DNA of 64,000 bases from Rhodopseudomonas palustris HaA2 (GTDB lineage Bacteria; Pseudomonadota; Alphaproteobacteria; Rhizobiales; Xanthobacteraceae), in NCBI RefSeq assembly GCF_000013365.1, contig NC_007778.1, positions 4,884,501 through 4,948,500 of the forward strand. Direction: 5' to 3'. Positions 1 to 7,722 of the stretch are shown here, one piece after another (within the stretch, counting starts at the first letter, position 1; each line of letters begins with the position of its first letter). Position numbers and translations under genes: made by a program. The notes under the pieces were generated by a model. It was not told the DNA's origin, made no database searches, and saw only the letters and a program-made list of their open reading frames with translations.

Positions 1-11
1 ATGCCACCGGC

Positions 12-335
12 TCAATCCGGCCGCGGCGGCGCGCCGCGTTTCAGGCGGCTGCAGAAATCCCAATGGCCGCCCGGCAGATCGAGGCCGCGCTCGCGCGCGC
101 GCTGCACCATCAAGGCGTGATGCTCGGCGCGATAGGCTTCGCAGGACTCGTAATCGGTGAAGCCGCGCACCCGCGCCTGATGCGCGATGCGCTCCTGCGG
201 CGACATCAGCATCCAGCCGCGGGTATTGCCCTCGTCGGCGCGCCATGGCGCGGCACGCGCTGCACCCGAAACGGCCTGAACAGCCGTCCCGCCGAGAAGC
301 ACGATGAGACCGATCGCGATGAGTCTGCACAGCAT
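12..335 (-). CDS. Small secreted protein of unknown function
   Basis: A 107-residue protein with a clear N-terminal signal peptide: charged start, then a hydrophobic run of about 18 residues ending near AVQA/ARA. The mature part is short, charged and carries two cysteines (in ESCEAY and DFCSRL) that could form a disulfide in the periplasm. I recognise no family. It lies 128 bases downstream of the DsbA-like gene on the same strand, so it may be the last gene of the RND/DsbA operon, though the gap allows its own promoter. The codon usage and signal peptide make it a credible gene; the function is open. Confidence 0.7.
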   Translation of the reverse strand: MLCRLIAIGLIVLLGGTAVQAVSGAARAAPWRADEGNTRGWMLMSPQERIAHQARVRGFTDYESCEAYRAEHHALMVQRARERGLDLPGGHWDFCSRLKRGAPPRPD

Positions 336-463
336 GAGCGTCGTCCTGCTGTCGATGAGGCGTCGCAGCCTAGCGCACGGCTGCGTCGCTTTGATGATTC
401 AGATCAACCAACGGAGCCGCGACCAGCGGTGCCGCCCCTGTTCGCTCCGCGCTCGGGCGACGA

Positions 464-1132
464 TTATTTCTTCTGCTGCGCCGCCGCCGCGCGGGCGTCC
501 TTGATCGCCTGCTTGAACATTGCGACGTCGAGCACGCCCGGCACCCGGAACCGGCCGACGATGAAGGCCGGCGTGCCCTGGAAGCCGAACGCCTTCGCCT
601 GCGCATCGTTCCGCGCCAGGATCGCCTCGATCGCGGCGCCGTTGGTGTCGAGGTCCCTGGTCGCGCGCGCGACGTCGACGCCGCCGGCGCCGAGCAATTC
701 GGTGAGGCCGGCCGACGTCAGTTTCGCGGTGCTGCCGATCAGCGCGTCGTGCGCCTCGAAGAACTTGCCCTGATATTTCGACGCCAGCACCATCTTGGCC
801 GCATCGACCGAGATGCCGCCGAAGATCGGCCAGTCCTTCAGCACCAGACGAACCTTGCCGTCGTCCTTCACGACCTGCCTGAGATCGGGCGCAACCTTCT
901 TGCAGTAGGGACAGCGATAGTCCGACCACTCGACGATGGTGATGTCGCCGTCGGGATTGCCGGCGACCGGAATGTCGGGATCGCGCAGCACCGCCTCGGT
1001 CGACAGCACGTTGTCGTCCGACGCCGGCGCGGCCGGTGCGGCCCACGCCTTCGACGCGGCCAGCGCCGGCGCGAGCGACAGGGCGGTCATCAGCGCCGAT
1101 CGTCGGGTGATCATCATCGGTTCCAATTCCAT
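464..1132 (-). CDS. DsbA-family periplasmic thiol:disulfide oxidoreductase
   Basis: 222 residues with an N-terminal twin-arginine-like export signal (TRRSALMTALS), a thioredoxin fold with the active-site motif CPYC at residues 74-77, and the cis-proline loop GTPAF near residues 186-190. This is the Com1/BdbD-type DsbA branch, which forms or rearranges disulfides in exported proteins. It starts 43 bases after the RND pump gene on the same strand, so it is probably cotranscribed with the pump and its ArsR regulator, an unusual partnership. Starts at the internal ATG codons (residues 6 or 7) are possible. A paralogue with CPFC sits at 61080. The family is clear; the substrate is unknown. Confidence 0.9.
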   Translation of the reverse strand: MELEPMMITRRSALMTALSLAPALAASKAWAAPAAPASDDNVLSTEAVLRDPDIPVAGNPDGDITIVEWSDYRCPYCKKVAPDLRQVVKDDGKVRLVLKDWPIFGGISVDAAKMVLASKYQGKFFEAHDALIGSTAKLTSAGLTELLGAGGVDVARATRDLDTNGAAIEAILARNDAQAKAFGFQGTPAFIVGRFRVPGVLDVAMFKQAIKDARAAAAQQKK

Positions 1133-1175
1133 CGTGGCGGGATCGGACCTTTGTGCCCCGGATCGGCCGGCGATG

Positions 1176-4100
1176 CTATCCCTTTGCCACCGGACCGGCG
1201 GGCGGAGTCGGCGATTTGTCGCGCAGCACGATGTAGATCGCCGGAATCACCAGCACCGTCAGCAGCGTCGACGAGGCGAGCCCGAACAGCAGCGAGATCG
1301 CCAGCCCCTGGAAGATCGGATCGAGCAGGATCGTCGCCGCCCCGATCATCGCCGCCAGCGCGGTGAGCAGGATCGGCTTGAACCGCACCGCGCCGGCCTG
1401 CAGCACGACCTCGCGCAAGGTTTTGCCCGCGCCGCCGGAATGGCGGATGAAATCGACCAGCAGGATCGAGTTGCGCACGATGATGCCGGCGAGCGCGATG
1501 AAACCGATCATCGAGGTGGCGGTGAACGGCGCGCCGAGCAGCCAATGGCCGATCAGGATGCCGATCAGCGTCAGCGGGATCGGCGTCAGGATCACCAGCG
1601 GCAGCTTGAAGCTCTTGAACTGGGCCACCACCAGCACGTAGATGCCGACGATCGCCGCGCCGAACGCCGCGCCCATGTCGCGGAACGTCACCCAGGTGAT
1701 CTCCCATTCGCCGTCCCACAGCAGCGTCGGACGGGATTCGTCGGACGGCTGACCGTGCAGGCTGATCGCCGGCTTCGGCAGCTTGCCCCAGTCGTGCGCC
1801 TCGATGCGCTTGTCGACCTCGAGAATGCCGTACAGCGGCGCCTCGAACTTACCCGCGAGTTCAGCCATCACCATGTCGGCGAAGCGGCCGTCGCGGCGGA
1901 AGATCAAGGGCGAGCCGACTTCGCGGGTCGCCTTCACGAGTTGGCCGAGTTCGACGACGGTCTTGGCGCCCGGCAGCGTGTTGGCCGGCACCGGGGTCGA
2001 GGCCAGCGCCTCGTTCCAGACCAGGTCGCGCTTCGGCAGGGCGACGTTGATGGCGATCGGGTTGCGGTCCTCGCCGCGATGCGAGTAGCCGATCGAAGTG
2101 CCGCCGAACAGCGTCGCGATGGTGTCGTAGACGTCCTTCTGCTCGACGCCGAAGAACTCCAGTCGGTCCTGATCGATCGACAGCCGCAGTCGCGGCCGCG
2201 GCTGGCCGATCGAATCGTCGATATCGACGATGAACGGCACGTCCTTGAAGATCTTCTTCACCTCCGCGGTGACCGCGCGCCGCGTCGCGGCGTCGGGGCC
2301 GTAGATCTCGGCCAACAGCGTCGCCATCACCGGCGGGCCGGGCGGCACTTCGACGACCTTGAGGCTGGTGCCGGCCGGGACCGACAGCGCCTTCAGCCGC
2401 TCGCGCAGATCGAGCGCGATGGCGTGACTGGGGCGCGAACGATCGCCGCGCGCGGCGAGATTGACCTGCAATTCGCCGAGCTCGGGGCGTTCGCGCAAGT
2501 AATACTGGCGCACCAGGCCGTTGAAATTGTACGGCGCCGGCGTGCCGGCGTAGCTCTGCACCGAGGTGATTTCAGGGAGACCACGGGCGATGTCGGCGGC
2601 GGCGAACAGCGTCCGCTCGGTATCTTCCACCGTCGCGCCTTCCGGCAGGTCGAGCACCACCGCGATCTCGCTCTTGTTGTCGAACGGCAGCAGCTTCACC
2701 GTCACCGACTTGGTGTAGAACAGCACCATCGAGGCCAGCGTGGCGACGCCGACGCCGAGCAGGAAGATCCACGACGCGCGCTTGCTGGCGACGATCGGCG
2801 AGGCGATGCGGCGATACAGCCGGCCGAGCCGGCCCTCGTCATGCGCATCATGCGCGGCGACAGCGGCGCCCGCGCGCGGCGCGAGCTTCAGCATCAGCCA
2901 CGGCGCCACCACCATCGCGACGAAGAACGAGAACAGCATTGCCGCCGACGCATTGGCGGGGATCGGCGCCATATAGGGGCCCATCAGCCCGGACACGAAC
3001 AGCATCGGCAACAAGGCCGCGACCACGGTGAGCGTCGCGATCACGGTGGGATTGCCGACCTCGGCCACCGCCTCGATGGTGGCCTGCAGCCGAGGCCGGC
3101 CGTCCTTCATCCCCCAATGCCGGGCGATGTTCTCGACGACCACGATGGCGTCGTCGACCAGGATGCCGATGGAGAAGATCAGCGCGAACAGGCTGACGCG
3201 GTTGATGGTGTAGCCCATCAGATTGGCGGCGAAGAGCGTCAGCAGGATCGTGGTCGGGATCACCACGGCAGTCACCACCGCCTCGCGCCAGCCGATCGCG
3301 ATCGCGATCAGTACCACGATCGAGATCGTGGCGATGCCGAGATGCAGCAGCAGTTCGTTGGCCTTCTCGTTGGCGGTCTCGCCGTAGTCGCGCGTCACGG
3401 TGACGGCGACGTCGCTCGGAATCAGCGTGCCCTCGAGCGCGGCGAGCCGCGTCTTGATGTCGTGCGACGCCACCACGGCGTTGGCGCCGGCGCGCTTGGC
3501 GAGCGCGACGCTGACCGCGGGCACGCGGTCCCAATTGCCGTCACCGCTGCGCGCATCGTTCCAGACACGGTGCTCGGCGGCATTCGGTCCGACGATCACC
3601 GAGGCGACGTCCTTGACGTAGACCGGGCGGTTGTCGCGGGTGGCGATCAACAGCAGGCCGATGTCGGGAATCCCCATCAGCGTCTGGCCGGCGGAAACGC
3701 TGCGCATCCCGCCGCCGTCGCGCGCCGAGCCGGCGAGGAACGAGCGGTTGGCGTCCTTCACTTTGGCGACGAGCTGCTGCAACGTCACGCCGTACAACGA
3801 CAGCTTCTCCGGATCGGGCTCGACCCGGATCTGCTGCGCGCCGCCGCCCGAGATGTAGGTCAGGCCGACATTGTCGACCTTCATCAGTTCGGAGCGCAGC
3901 TTGTCGGCGAGCTCATAGAGGTCCTTGTCGGTCCAGCGGCTGGCCGCCTCCGGCTTCGGCGACAGCGTCAGCACCGTGATGGCGACGTCGTTGATGCCGC
4001 GGCCGACGATCAGCGGCTCGGCGATGCCGACCGGGATCCGGTCGAGATTGGCGCGGATCTTCTCGTGGACGCGCAGGATCGCATCCTCGGCCTTGGTGCC

Positions 4101-4406
4101 GACCAGAAACCGAGCGGTGACGATCACGCGGTCGTCTTCGGTCTGGCTGTAGACGTGCTCGACGCCGTCGATGCCCTTGACGATGGCCTCCAGCGGCTTG
4201 GTCACCAGCTCGACCGCGTCGGGACCGTGCAGGCCGTCGGCATTGATGCGGATGTCGACCATCGGCACGCTGATCTGCGGCTCCTCCTCGCGCGGGATCG
4301 CGACCAGCGCGAACAGCCCGACGACGAGCGAGGCCAGCAGGAACAGCGGCGTCAGCGGGGAAAGGATGGTGGCCTTGGTCAGGCGGCCCGAGATTCCGAG
4401 GTTCAC
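1176..4406 (-). CDS. RND-family efflux pump, inner-membrane transporter
   Basis: 1076 residues, the usual length of an AcrB-type proton-driven pump: twelve predicted membrane helices with two large periplasmic loops. The first helix is at about residues 15-36, and the TM4 proton-relay pair is D418-D419 in the motif ILVDDAIVVVEN, as in HAE1-type drug pumps rather than metal pumps. It would export small molecules from the inner membrane and periplasm through an adaptor and a TolC-like channel. The start codon overlaps the adaptor gene by four bases (ATGA), so the two are translationally coupled. No outer-membrane factor gene is nearby, so a shared TolC elsewhere is presumed. The substrate is unknown. 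Confidence 0.93.
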   Translation of the reverse strand: MNLGISGRLTKATILSPLTPLFLLASLVVGLFALVAIPREEEPQISVPMVDIRINADGLHGPDAVELVTKPLEAIVKGIDGVEHVYSQTEDDRVIVTARFLVGTKAEDAILRVHEKIRANLDRIPVGIAEPLIVGRGINDVAITVLTLSPKPEAASRWTDKDLYELADKLRSELMKVDNVGLTYISGGGAQQIRVEPDPEKLSLYGVTLQQLVAKVKDANRSFLAGSARDGGGMRSVSAGQTLMGIPDIGLLLIATRDNRPVYVKDVASVIVGPNAAEHRVWNDARSGDGNWDRVPAVSVALAKRAGANAVVASHDIKTRLAALEGTLIPSDVAVTVTRDYGETANEKANELLLHLGIATISIVVLIAIAIGWREAVVTAVVIPTTILLTLFAANLMGYTINRVSLFALIFSIGILVDDAIVVVENIARHWGMKDGRPRLQATIEAVAEVGNPTVIATLTVVAALLPMLFVSGLMGPYMAPIPANASAAMLFSFFVAMVVAPWLMLKLAPRAGAAVAAHDAHDEGRLGRLYRRIASPIVASKRASWIFLLGVGVATLASMVLFYTKSVTVKLLPFDNKSEIAVVLDLPEGATVEDTERTLFAAADIARGLPEITSVQSYAGTPAPYNFNGLVRQYYLRERPELGELQVNLAARGDRSRPSHAIALDLRERLKALSVPAGTSLKVVEVPPGPPVMATLLAEIYGPDAATRRAVTAEVKKIFKDVPFIVDIDDSIGQPRPRLRLSIDQDRLEFFGVEQKDVYDTIATLFGGTSIGYSHRGEDRNPIAINVALPKRDLVWNEALASTPVPANTLPGAKTVVELGQLVKATREVGSPLIFRRDGRFADMVMAELAGKFEAPLYGILEVDKRIEAHDWGKLPKPAISLHGQPSDESRPTLLWDGEWEITWVTFRDMGAAFGAAIVGIYVLVVAQFKSFKLPLVILTPIPLTLIGILIGHWLLGAPFTATSMIGFIALAGIIVRNSILLVDFIRHSGGAGKTLREVVLQAGAVRFKPILLTALAAMIGAATILLDPIFQGLAISLLFGLASSTLLTVLVIPAIYIVLRDKSPTPPAGPVAKG

Positions 4407-5410
4407 GGCTGCACCAACCTGTCACCATTACGCAGGCCCGAGAGGATCTCGAGGCCGTCCGGCATGTCCGGCGTGGGATGATCGCGGCCGCGCTGCACCG
4501 GCACCGCGACGGTCTTGCCCGGCTCGCCGAGCTGGACGTAGTCGATGCCGAATTCGGTCTTGATGTAGCGCGACGGAATGACGAAGGCCGGGCGCTCGCC
4601 GCCGGAGACCCACACCCGCAGCCGGTCGCCGACGAAATACTGGCCGAGCCCCTCGACGGAGGCATCGGCGACGACGCGGCCGTCCTCGATCAGCGGGTAG
4701 ACGAGGTCAATCGTGCCGAACTTCGCCGTGTGGTCGCCGAACTCGGCGCCGTCGACGCGAACGCGATCACCCTGTTTGAGGAACCGCGCGTGCCGTTCCG
4801 GCACCCGCAGCCGCAGCTTGTAGTGCTGCTGCGCCACCGTGACGATGGTATCGCCCTGCAGCACCACCGAGCCGACCGCGACCATCTTCTTCAGCACGCG
4901 GCCGTCGTCGGGCGCCAGCACCTGGCCCTCCTTGAACTGCTGCTGCACCACCGCGCGCTCCGCGGTCTTGGCGCGCAGATTGTTCTCGGCCACGTTGAGC
5001 GTGGTGCGCGCCTCGTCGAGCTTGGTGCGCGCCAGCGTGCCGCGTTCGACCAGGCCGCTGGTGCGGTCGAAATCGATCTGCGCCTGCGACGCCTGCGCCA
5101 GCAGCGCCTGCATCTGCGCGTCGAGCGAATTCATCTGCAGCGTCAGCTTGTCGTCGCCGATCGTCGCGATTTCCTGGCCGCGGGCGACGCTGTCGCCCTC
5201 GCGCACTTTCAGGGCGATCACGGTGCCGCCGATCCGGCTGCGCGCCGGCACGACGCTGATGCTCTCGACGGTGGCGAACACCGCCTTCTCGTCCGAGACC
5301 TTCTGCTCCGCCACCGTGAGCGTCGCCGCCGCCGCGGGCGTCGCCGCCGCGCCGAGCAGGAGGGCGGCGCAGGCACCGGCCGTGATCATGTCGCGAATCC
5401 GCATCGTCAT
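4403..5410 (-). CDS. RND efflux periplasmic adaptor (membrane fusion protein)
   Basis: 335 residues: a signal peptide ending near residue 28, a lipoyl half-motif around residues 55-90 (GGTVIALKVREGDSV), an alpha-helical hairpin of about 60 residues, the second lipoyl half (VLAPDDGRVLKKM), then beta-barrel and membrane-proximal domains. This is the HlyD/AcrA adaptor that bridges the pump and the outer-membrane channel. Its start overlaps the end of the ArsR gene by four bases (ATGA) and its end overlaps the start of the pump gene, giving a tightly coupled regulator-adaptor-pump operon. The lack of an obvious lipobox suggests a soluble periplasmic form or one held by an uncleaved signal. Confidence 0.93.
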   Translation of the reverse strand: MTMRIRDMITAGACAALLLGAAATPAAAATLTVAEQKVSDEKAVFATVESISVVPARSRIGGTVIALKVREGDSVARGQEIATIGDDKLTLQMNSLDAQMQALLAQASQAQIDFDRTSGLVERGTLARTKLDEARTTLNVAENNLRAKTAERAVVQQQFKEGQVLAPDDGRVLKKMVAVGSVVLQGDTIVTVAQQHYKLRLRVPERHARFLKQGDRVRVDGAEFGDHTAKFGTIDLVYPLIEDGRVVADASVEGLGQYFVGDRLRVWVSGGERPAFVIPSRYIKTEFGIDYVQLGEPGKTVAVPVQRGRDHPTPDMPDGLEILSGLRNGDRLVQP

Positions 5411-5748
5411 GCCTTCTCAGGTTTGCTTGCCGTCTTCCGCGCGGGCGGCGCCGGACAGTACAGCCGGTACAGCGTGGTCAGGAGTTCGCGAGCCGGCTCG
5501 CTCGCGATCGAGTAGTAGATCGTCTGGGCGTCGCGGCGGGCCGCCACCAGCCCGTCCTTGCGCAACAGCGCGAGGTGCTGGGAGACGGTCGAATCGCGCA
5601 GGCTCAGGACCTCCGCGAGATCGCCGACCGAGCGTTCGCCGCCGATGAGCTGGCAGACGATCAACAGCCGATGCCGGTTCGCCAGCGCCTTCAACAAGTC
5701 GCTGGCCTGATCGGCAGCGGCTTCCATGAGCTCGACCTGTATTTTCAT
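5407..5748 (-). CDS. ArsR-family repressor, BigR/SqrR-like persulfide-sensor type
   Basis: 113 residues from the ATG that gives MKIQVELMEAA; an upstream in-frame ATG at 5784 would read through the operator and is less likely. A winged-helix core with SVGDLAEVLSLRDSTVSQHLALL marks the ArsR family. Two cysteines, C32 (LIVCQL) and C98 (LYCPAP), sit where the redox pair of BigR and SqrR lies. In those proteins a disulfide or tetrasulfide bridge made by persulfides releases DNA. By analogy this protein would repress its operon until sulfide or persulfide stress. The inverted repeat at 5756-5777 just upstream is the likely operator. The sensing chemistry is inferred from cysteine spacing. Confidence 0.85.
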   Translation of the reverse strand: MKIQVELMEAAADQASDLLKALANRHRLLIVCQLIGGERSVGDLAEVLSLRDSTVSQHLALLRKDGLVAARRDAQTIYYSIASEPARELLTTLYRLYCPAPPARKTASKPEKA

Positions 5749-5755
5749 AGTTGCG

Positions 5756-5777
5756 TATATACGATTATTCGAATATA
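5756..5777. promoter_or_regulatory. Probable ArsR/BigR-type operator
   Basis: An imperfect inverted repeat: TATATACGA, spacer TTAT, then TCGAATATA. The arms match at eight of nine positions. It is an AT-rich island in GC-rich DNA, lies only eight bases before the ArsR start and about 100 bases before the divergent DUF2892 gene, so one bound repressor could control both. It resembles the AT-rich operators described for BigR; binding is inferred. Confidence 0.65.
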
Positions 5778-5875
5778 ACGTCAATCACGAATTCAGGCGG
5801 AACGGATTTTGGCCCGCGCGCCCAGAACGGTCCGTCGGGTCCGCTCAATCACGCTCGAAGCAAATGGAGACGACA

Positions 5876-6079
5876 ATGAATATCGATCAGACCGTGCTCG
5901 CCTTCGCCGGCGTCGTGGTGCTCGCAAGCCTCGCGCTCGGCTGGCTGGTCAGCCCCTATTGGCTGCTGCTGGCGGCGTTCGCCGGCGTCAACATGATCCA
6001 GGCGTCGTTCACCGGCTTCTGCCCGGCGGCGATCGTGTTCAAGAAGCTCGGCGTCAAGAGCGGCAACGCGTTCTCGTGA
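5876..6079 (+). CDS. DUF2892 (YgaP transmembrane-domain-like) membrane protein
   Basis: 67 residues with two hydrophobic helices (about residues 8-22 and 27-43) and the conserved FTGFCPAAIVFKKLG segment. This matches the membrane domain found at the C-terminus of the rhodanese YgaP and as a free-standing DUF2892 protein. The ATG is preceded by GGAGA. Such proteins are common beside BigR-type regulators and persulfide dioxygenase genes, and here it is divergent from a BigR-like repressor across a shared operator. That supports a role in sulfane-sulfur stress at the membrane, but the biochemical function is not known. Confidence 0.85.
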   Translation: MNIDQTVLAFAGVVVLASLALGWLVSPYWLLLAAFAGVNMIQASFTGFCPAAIVFKKLGVKSGNAFS

Positions 6080-6109
6080 GGCGGGTTGCGCGTCGAACGA
6101 CACAACCCA

Positions 6110-6188
6110 GTCATTGCCGGGCTTGACCCGGCAATCCATCATCCTGCGAAAAACCGGGATGGATGCGCGGGCCGAGCCCGCGCATGAC
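6110..6188. repeat. Hairpin repeat, family A (GTCATTGCCGGGCTTGAC type)
   Basis: A bipartite palindromic element: one hairpin built on GCCGGGCTTGACCCGGC and a second on GCGCGGGCCGAGCCCGCGC, bounded by GTCAT and ATGAC. A close copy lies at 30632-30704. Confidence 0.8.
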
Positions 6189-6379
6189 GAAGTAACAAAA
6201 GCCGAGCCCTCTTGGCGAGGAGGCGCGCAGCGCCGTCTCGAACCATGAGCTGCTCTGCGCCGCTGTGAAGCCGGCTCCCGCCGCCATCCTTCGAGACGCC
6301 CGGCGTCGCTCTGCGAGCGAAACCGGGCTGCTCAGAGTCTGACTGGACATGCAGACCGCCAAATCAAAGCCCTATCCCC

Positions 6380-6460
6380 GTCATTGCGAGCGAAGCGAAG
6401 CAATCCAGCGCCGAGTATGAGGCTTCTGGATTGCTTCGTCGCTTCGCTCCTCGCAATGAC
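6380..6460. repeat. Hairpin repeat, family B (GTCATTGCGAGCGAAGCGAAG type)
   Basis: Begins GTCATTGCGAG and ends CTCGCAATGAC, with inner inverted copies of GAAGCAATCCAG and CTGGATTGCTTC. The whole element can fold into one long hairpin. It is of the type scattered through Bradyrhizobiaceae genomes. This is the only full copy I saw in the window. Confidence 0.8.
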
Positions 6461-6556
6461 GAACTCAAGTGCCTGATCTTGTTGCGCTCATTTTGAGTCA
6501 GCCTCTCAGTATGAGGTGGTGTTGATTGATGCATGCGCGATCCGTGAGAAGAGAAT

Positions 6557-6955
6557 TCAGCCCGCCGCCTGGCCGCAATGGCAGTCGCAGCCGCCTTCTT
6601 CTTCCGCCTCGTCGTCGTGATCGTGCGGCGCGGCGGGGGCGAGCGTGCCGGCGAGATAGGTCTGCACCGCGACGACCGGGTCGGTTTCGGCGGTGGTGAT
6701 CGCGATGACATCGCGCGCGGCCATCCGGCTGATGAAGCCGGCACCGGCGCTGCCGGCGATCACCACATCGACGGCGTCGAGCGGATGCGGGCCCTGCTCG
6801 GTGAATTCGTGAATCGACATCTCCTTCGGCAGGTCGAGGCGATCGACCTCCTGCGGGGCGCGGCCGGGCGCCGCATCGAACACCATGAAGCGGCGGGACT
6901 TGCCGGCATGGCCGGTGACGGTGCGGAAATTCTGGCTGGCGACGGCGATCAGCAT
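6557..6955 (-). CDS. NifX/NifB-type (dinitrogenase iron-molybdenum cofactor) domain protein with metal-binding tail
   Basis: 132 residues. The first ~105 fit the small RNase-H-like NifX/NafY/NifB C-terminal domain (MLIAVASQNFRTVTGHAGKSRRF at the start; VDVVIAGSAGAGFISRM in the middle). In nitrogenase systems this domain carries FeMo-cofactor precursors; stand-alone members elsewhere are of unknown role. The last 25 residues are rich in His, Asp, Glu and Cys (HDHDDEAEEEGGCDCHCG), a likely metal or Fe-S ligand tail. No nif genes are nearby. It follows the Rieske gene on the same strand after 151 bases, so its partners may be Fe-S proteins rather than nitrogenase. Confidence 0.85.
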   Translation of the reverse strand: MLIAVASQNFRTVTGHAGKSRRFMVFDAAPGRAPQEVDRLDLPKEMSIHEFTEQGPHPLDAVDVVIAGSAGAGFISRMAARDVIAITTAETDPVVAVQTYLAGTLAPAAPHDHDDEAEEEGGCDCHCGQAAG

Positions 6956-7106
6956 GGCTCTGGTCTTTCGGTGGTTGGAGTGGAGTCCGGGCGCGCGCCG
7001 TTGATCGGCCGCGCGCTGAACAGCGGACGGTGCCGGACGGTCGGCGCAGGTCGACCGCTGCGCCGAGGCGCGGCCGGTCAGCTCAGATGCGGCGCGGCAG
7101 GCGCGC

Positions 7107-7640
7107 TCAGGCTTCGCCGATCAGAACCTTGTCGTCGGCGGTGAATTTGTACGGCACCAGCGCCAGATTGAGCGGCGCCGGCCCGAGCCTGATGCGGCCC
7201 GAGGAATCATATTGCGAGCCGTGGCACTGGCAGAACCAGCCGTCGTAATTGCCCTGATGCTCGGTCGGGATGCAGCCGAGATGGGTGCAGATCGCCGACA
7301 CCACCAGCCACTGTTCGTGGCCGGCCTTGACCCGCTCGGAATCCGGCTGCGGATCGCGCATGCTCTTCCAGTCCGCGGTCTGCGCCGATTCGATTTCCTT
7401 CGGCGTGCGGTGATTGATGAAGATCGGCTGGCCGCGCCAGAACACCTTGATCACCTGACCTTCGGCGAGCGGCGCGAGATCGACCTCCAGCGGGAAGCCG
7501 GCGGCGATCGTCGCGGCGTCGGGATTGAGCTGCGATACGAACGGCCAGATTGCCGCCGCTGTGCCGACCGTGGCGAGCGCGCCGGTGGCCAGAAACAGCA
7601 CGTCGCGCCGATTGGGCTGTGCGGATGTGATTGCGGTCAT
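7107..7640 (-). CDS. Rieske [2Fe-2S] protein, ubiquinol-cytochrome c reductase iron-sulfur subunit type
   Basis: 177 residues from the ATG giving MTAITSAQPNRRDVLF. A twin-arginine signal-anchor lies at residues 11-37. The cluster motifs are intact: CTHLGC (ligands C118 and H120) and CQCHGS (ligands C137 and H140), with C123 and C139 placed for the stabilising disulfide, followed by the proline loop GPAPLNL. In the cytochrome bc1 complex this subunit passes electrons from ubiquinol to cytochrome c1. No cytochrome b or c1 gene adjoins it: upstream is a PadR regulator, downstream a NifX-like gene. It is therefore either a second Rieske paralogue or a relocated petA. Confidence 0.92.
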   Translation of the reverse strand: MTAITSAQPNRRDVLFLATGALATVGTAAAIWPFVSQLNPDAATIAAGFPLEVDLAPLAEGQVIKVFWRGQPIFINHRTPKEIESAQTADWKSMRDPQPDSERVKAGHEQWLVVSAICTHLGCIPTEHQGNYDGWFCQCHGSQYDSSGRIRLGPAPLNLALVPYKFTADDKVLIGEA

Positions 7641-7722
7641 CTTGGTCTCCTGAGTAGCGGCTGCATTCCGGATCGATCCGATGCGCAGCCGAATGTCCTG
7701 CGGGGCCGCCCCGCTCTCGTGG

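Larger units (their letters stand above)
6080..6556. other. Intergenic region filled with repeats
   Basis: No supported gene between the DUF2892 and NifX-like genes. It holds two hairpin repeats of different families (6110-6188 and 6380-6460), and between them a GC-rich stretch with another partial repeat (CATCCTTCGAGACGCCCGGC). It looks like a landing zone for repeat elements. Confidence 0.7.

Noticed and set aside
936-4481. Long open frame on the plus strand opposite the RND pump
   Set aside because: It is a GC-rich antisense frame of the pump with low-complexity Arg/His/Asp translation and no recognisable domain. The minus-strand frame encodes a complete RND pump.
6557-6955. Nitrogenase cofactor gene cluster
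   Set aside because: Only one NifX-type domain is present, with no nifH, nifB, nifE or nifN nearby and an atypical C-terminal tail.
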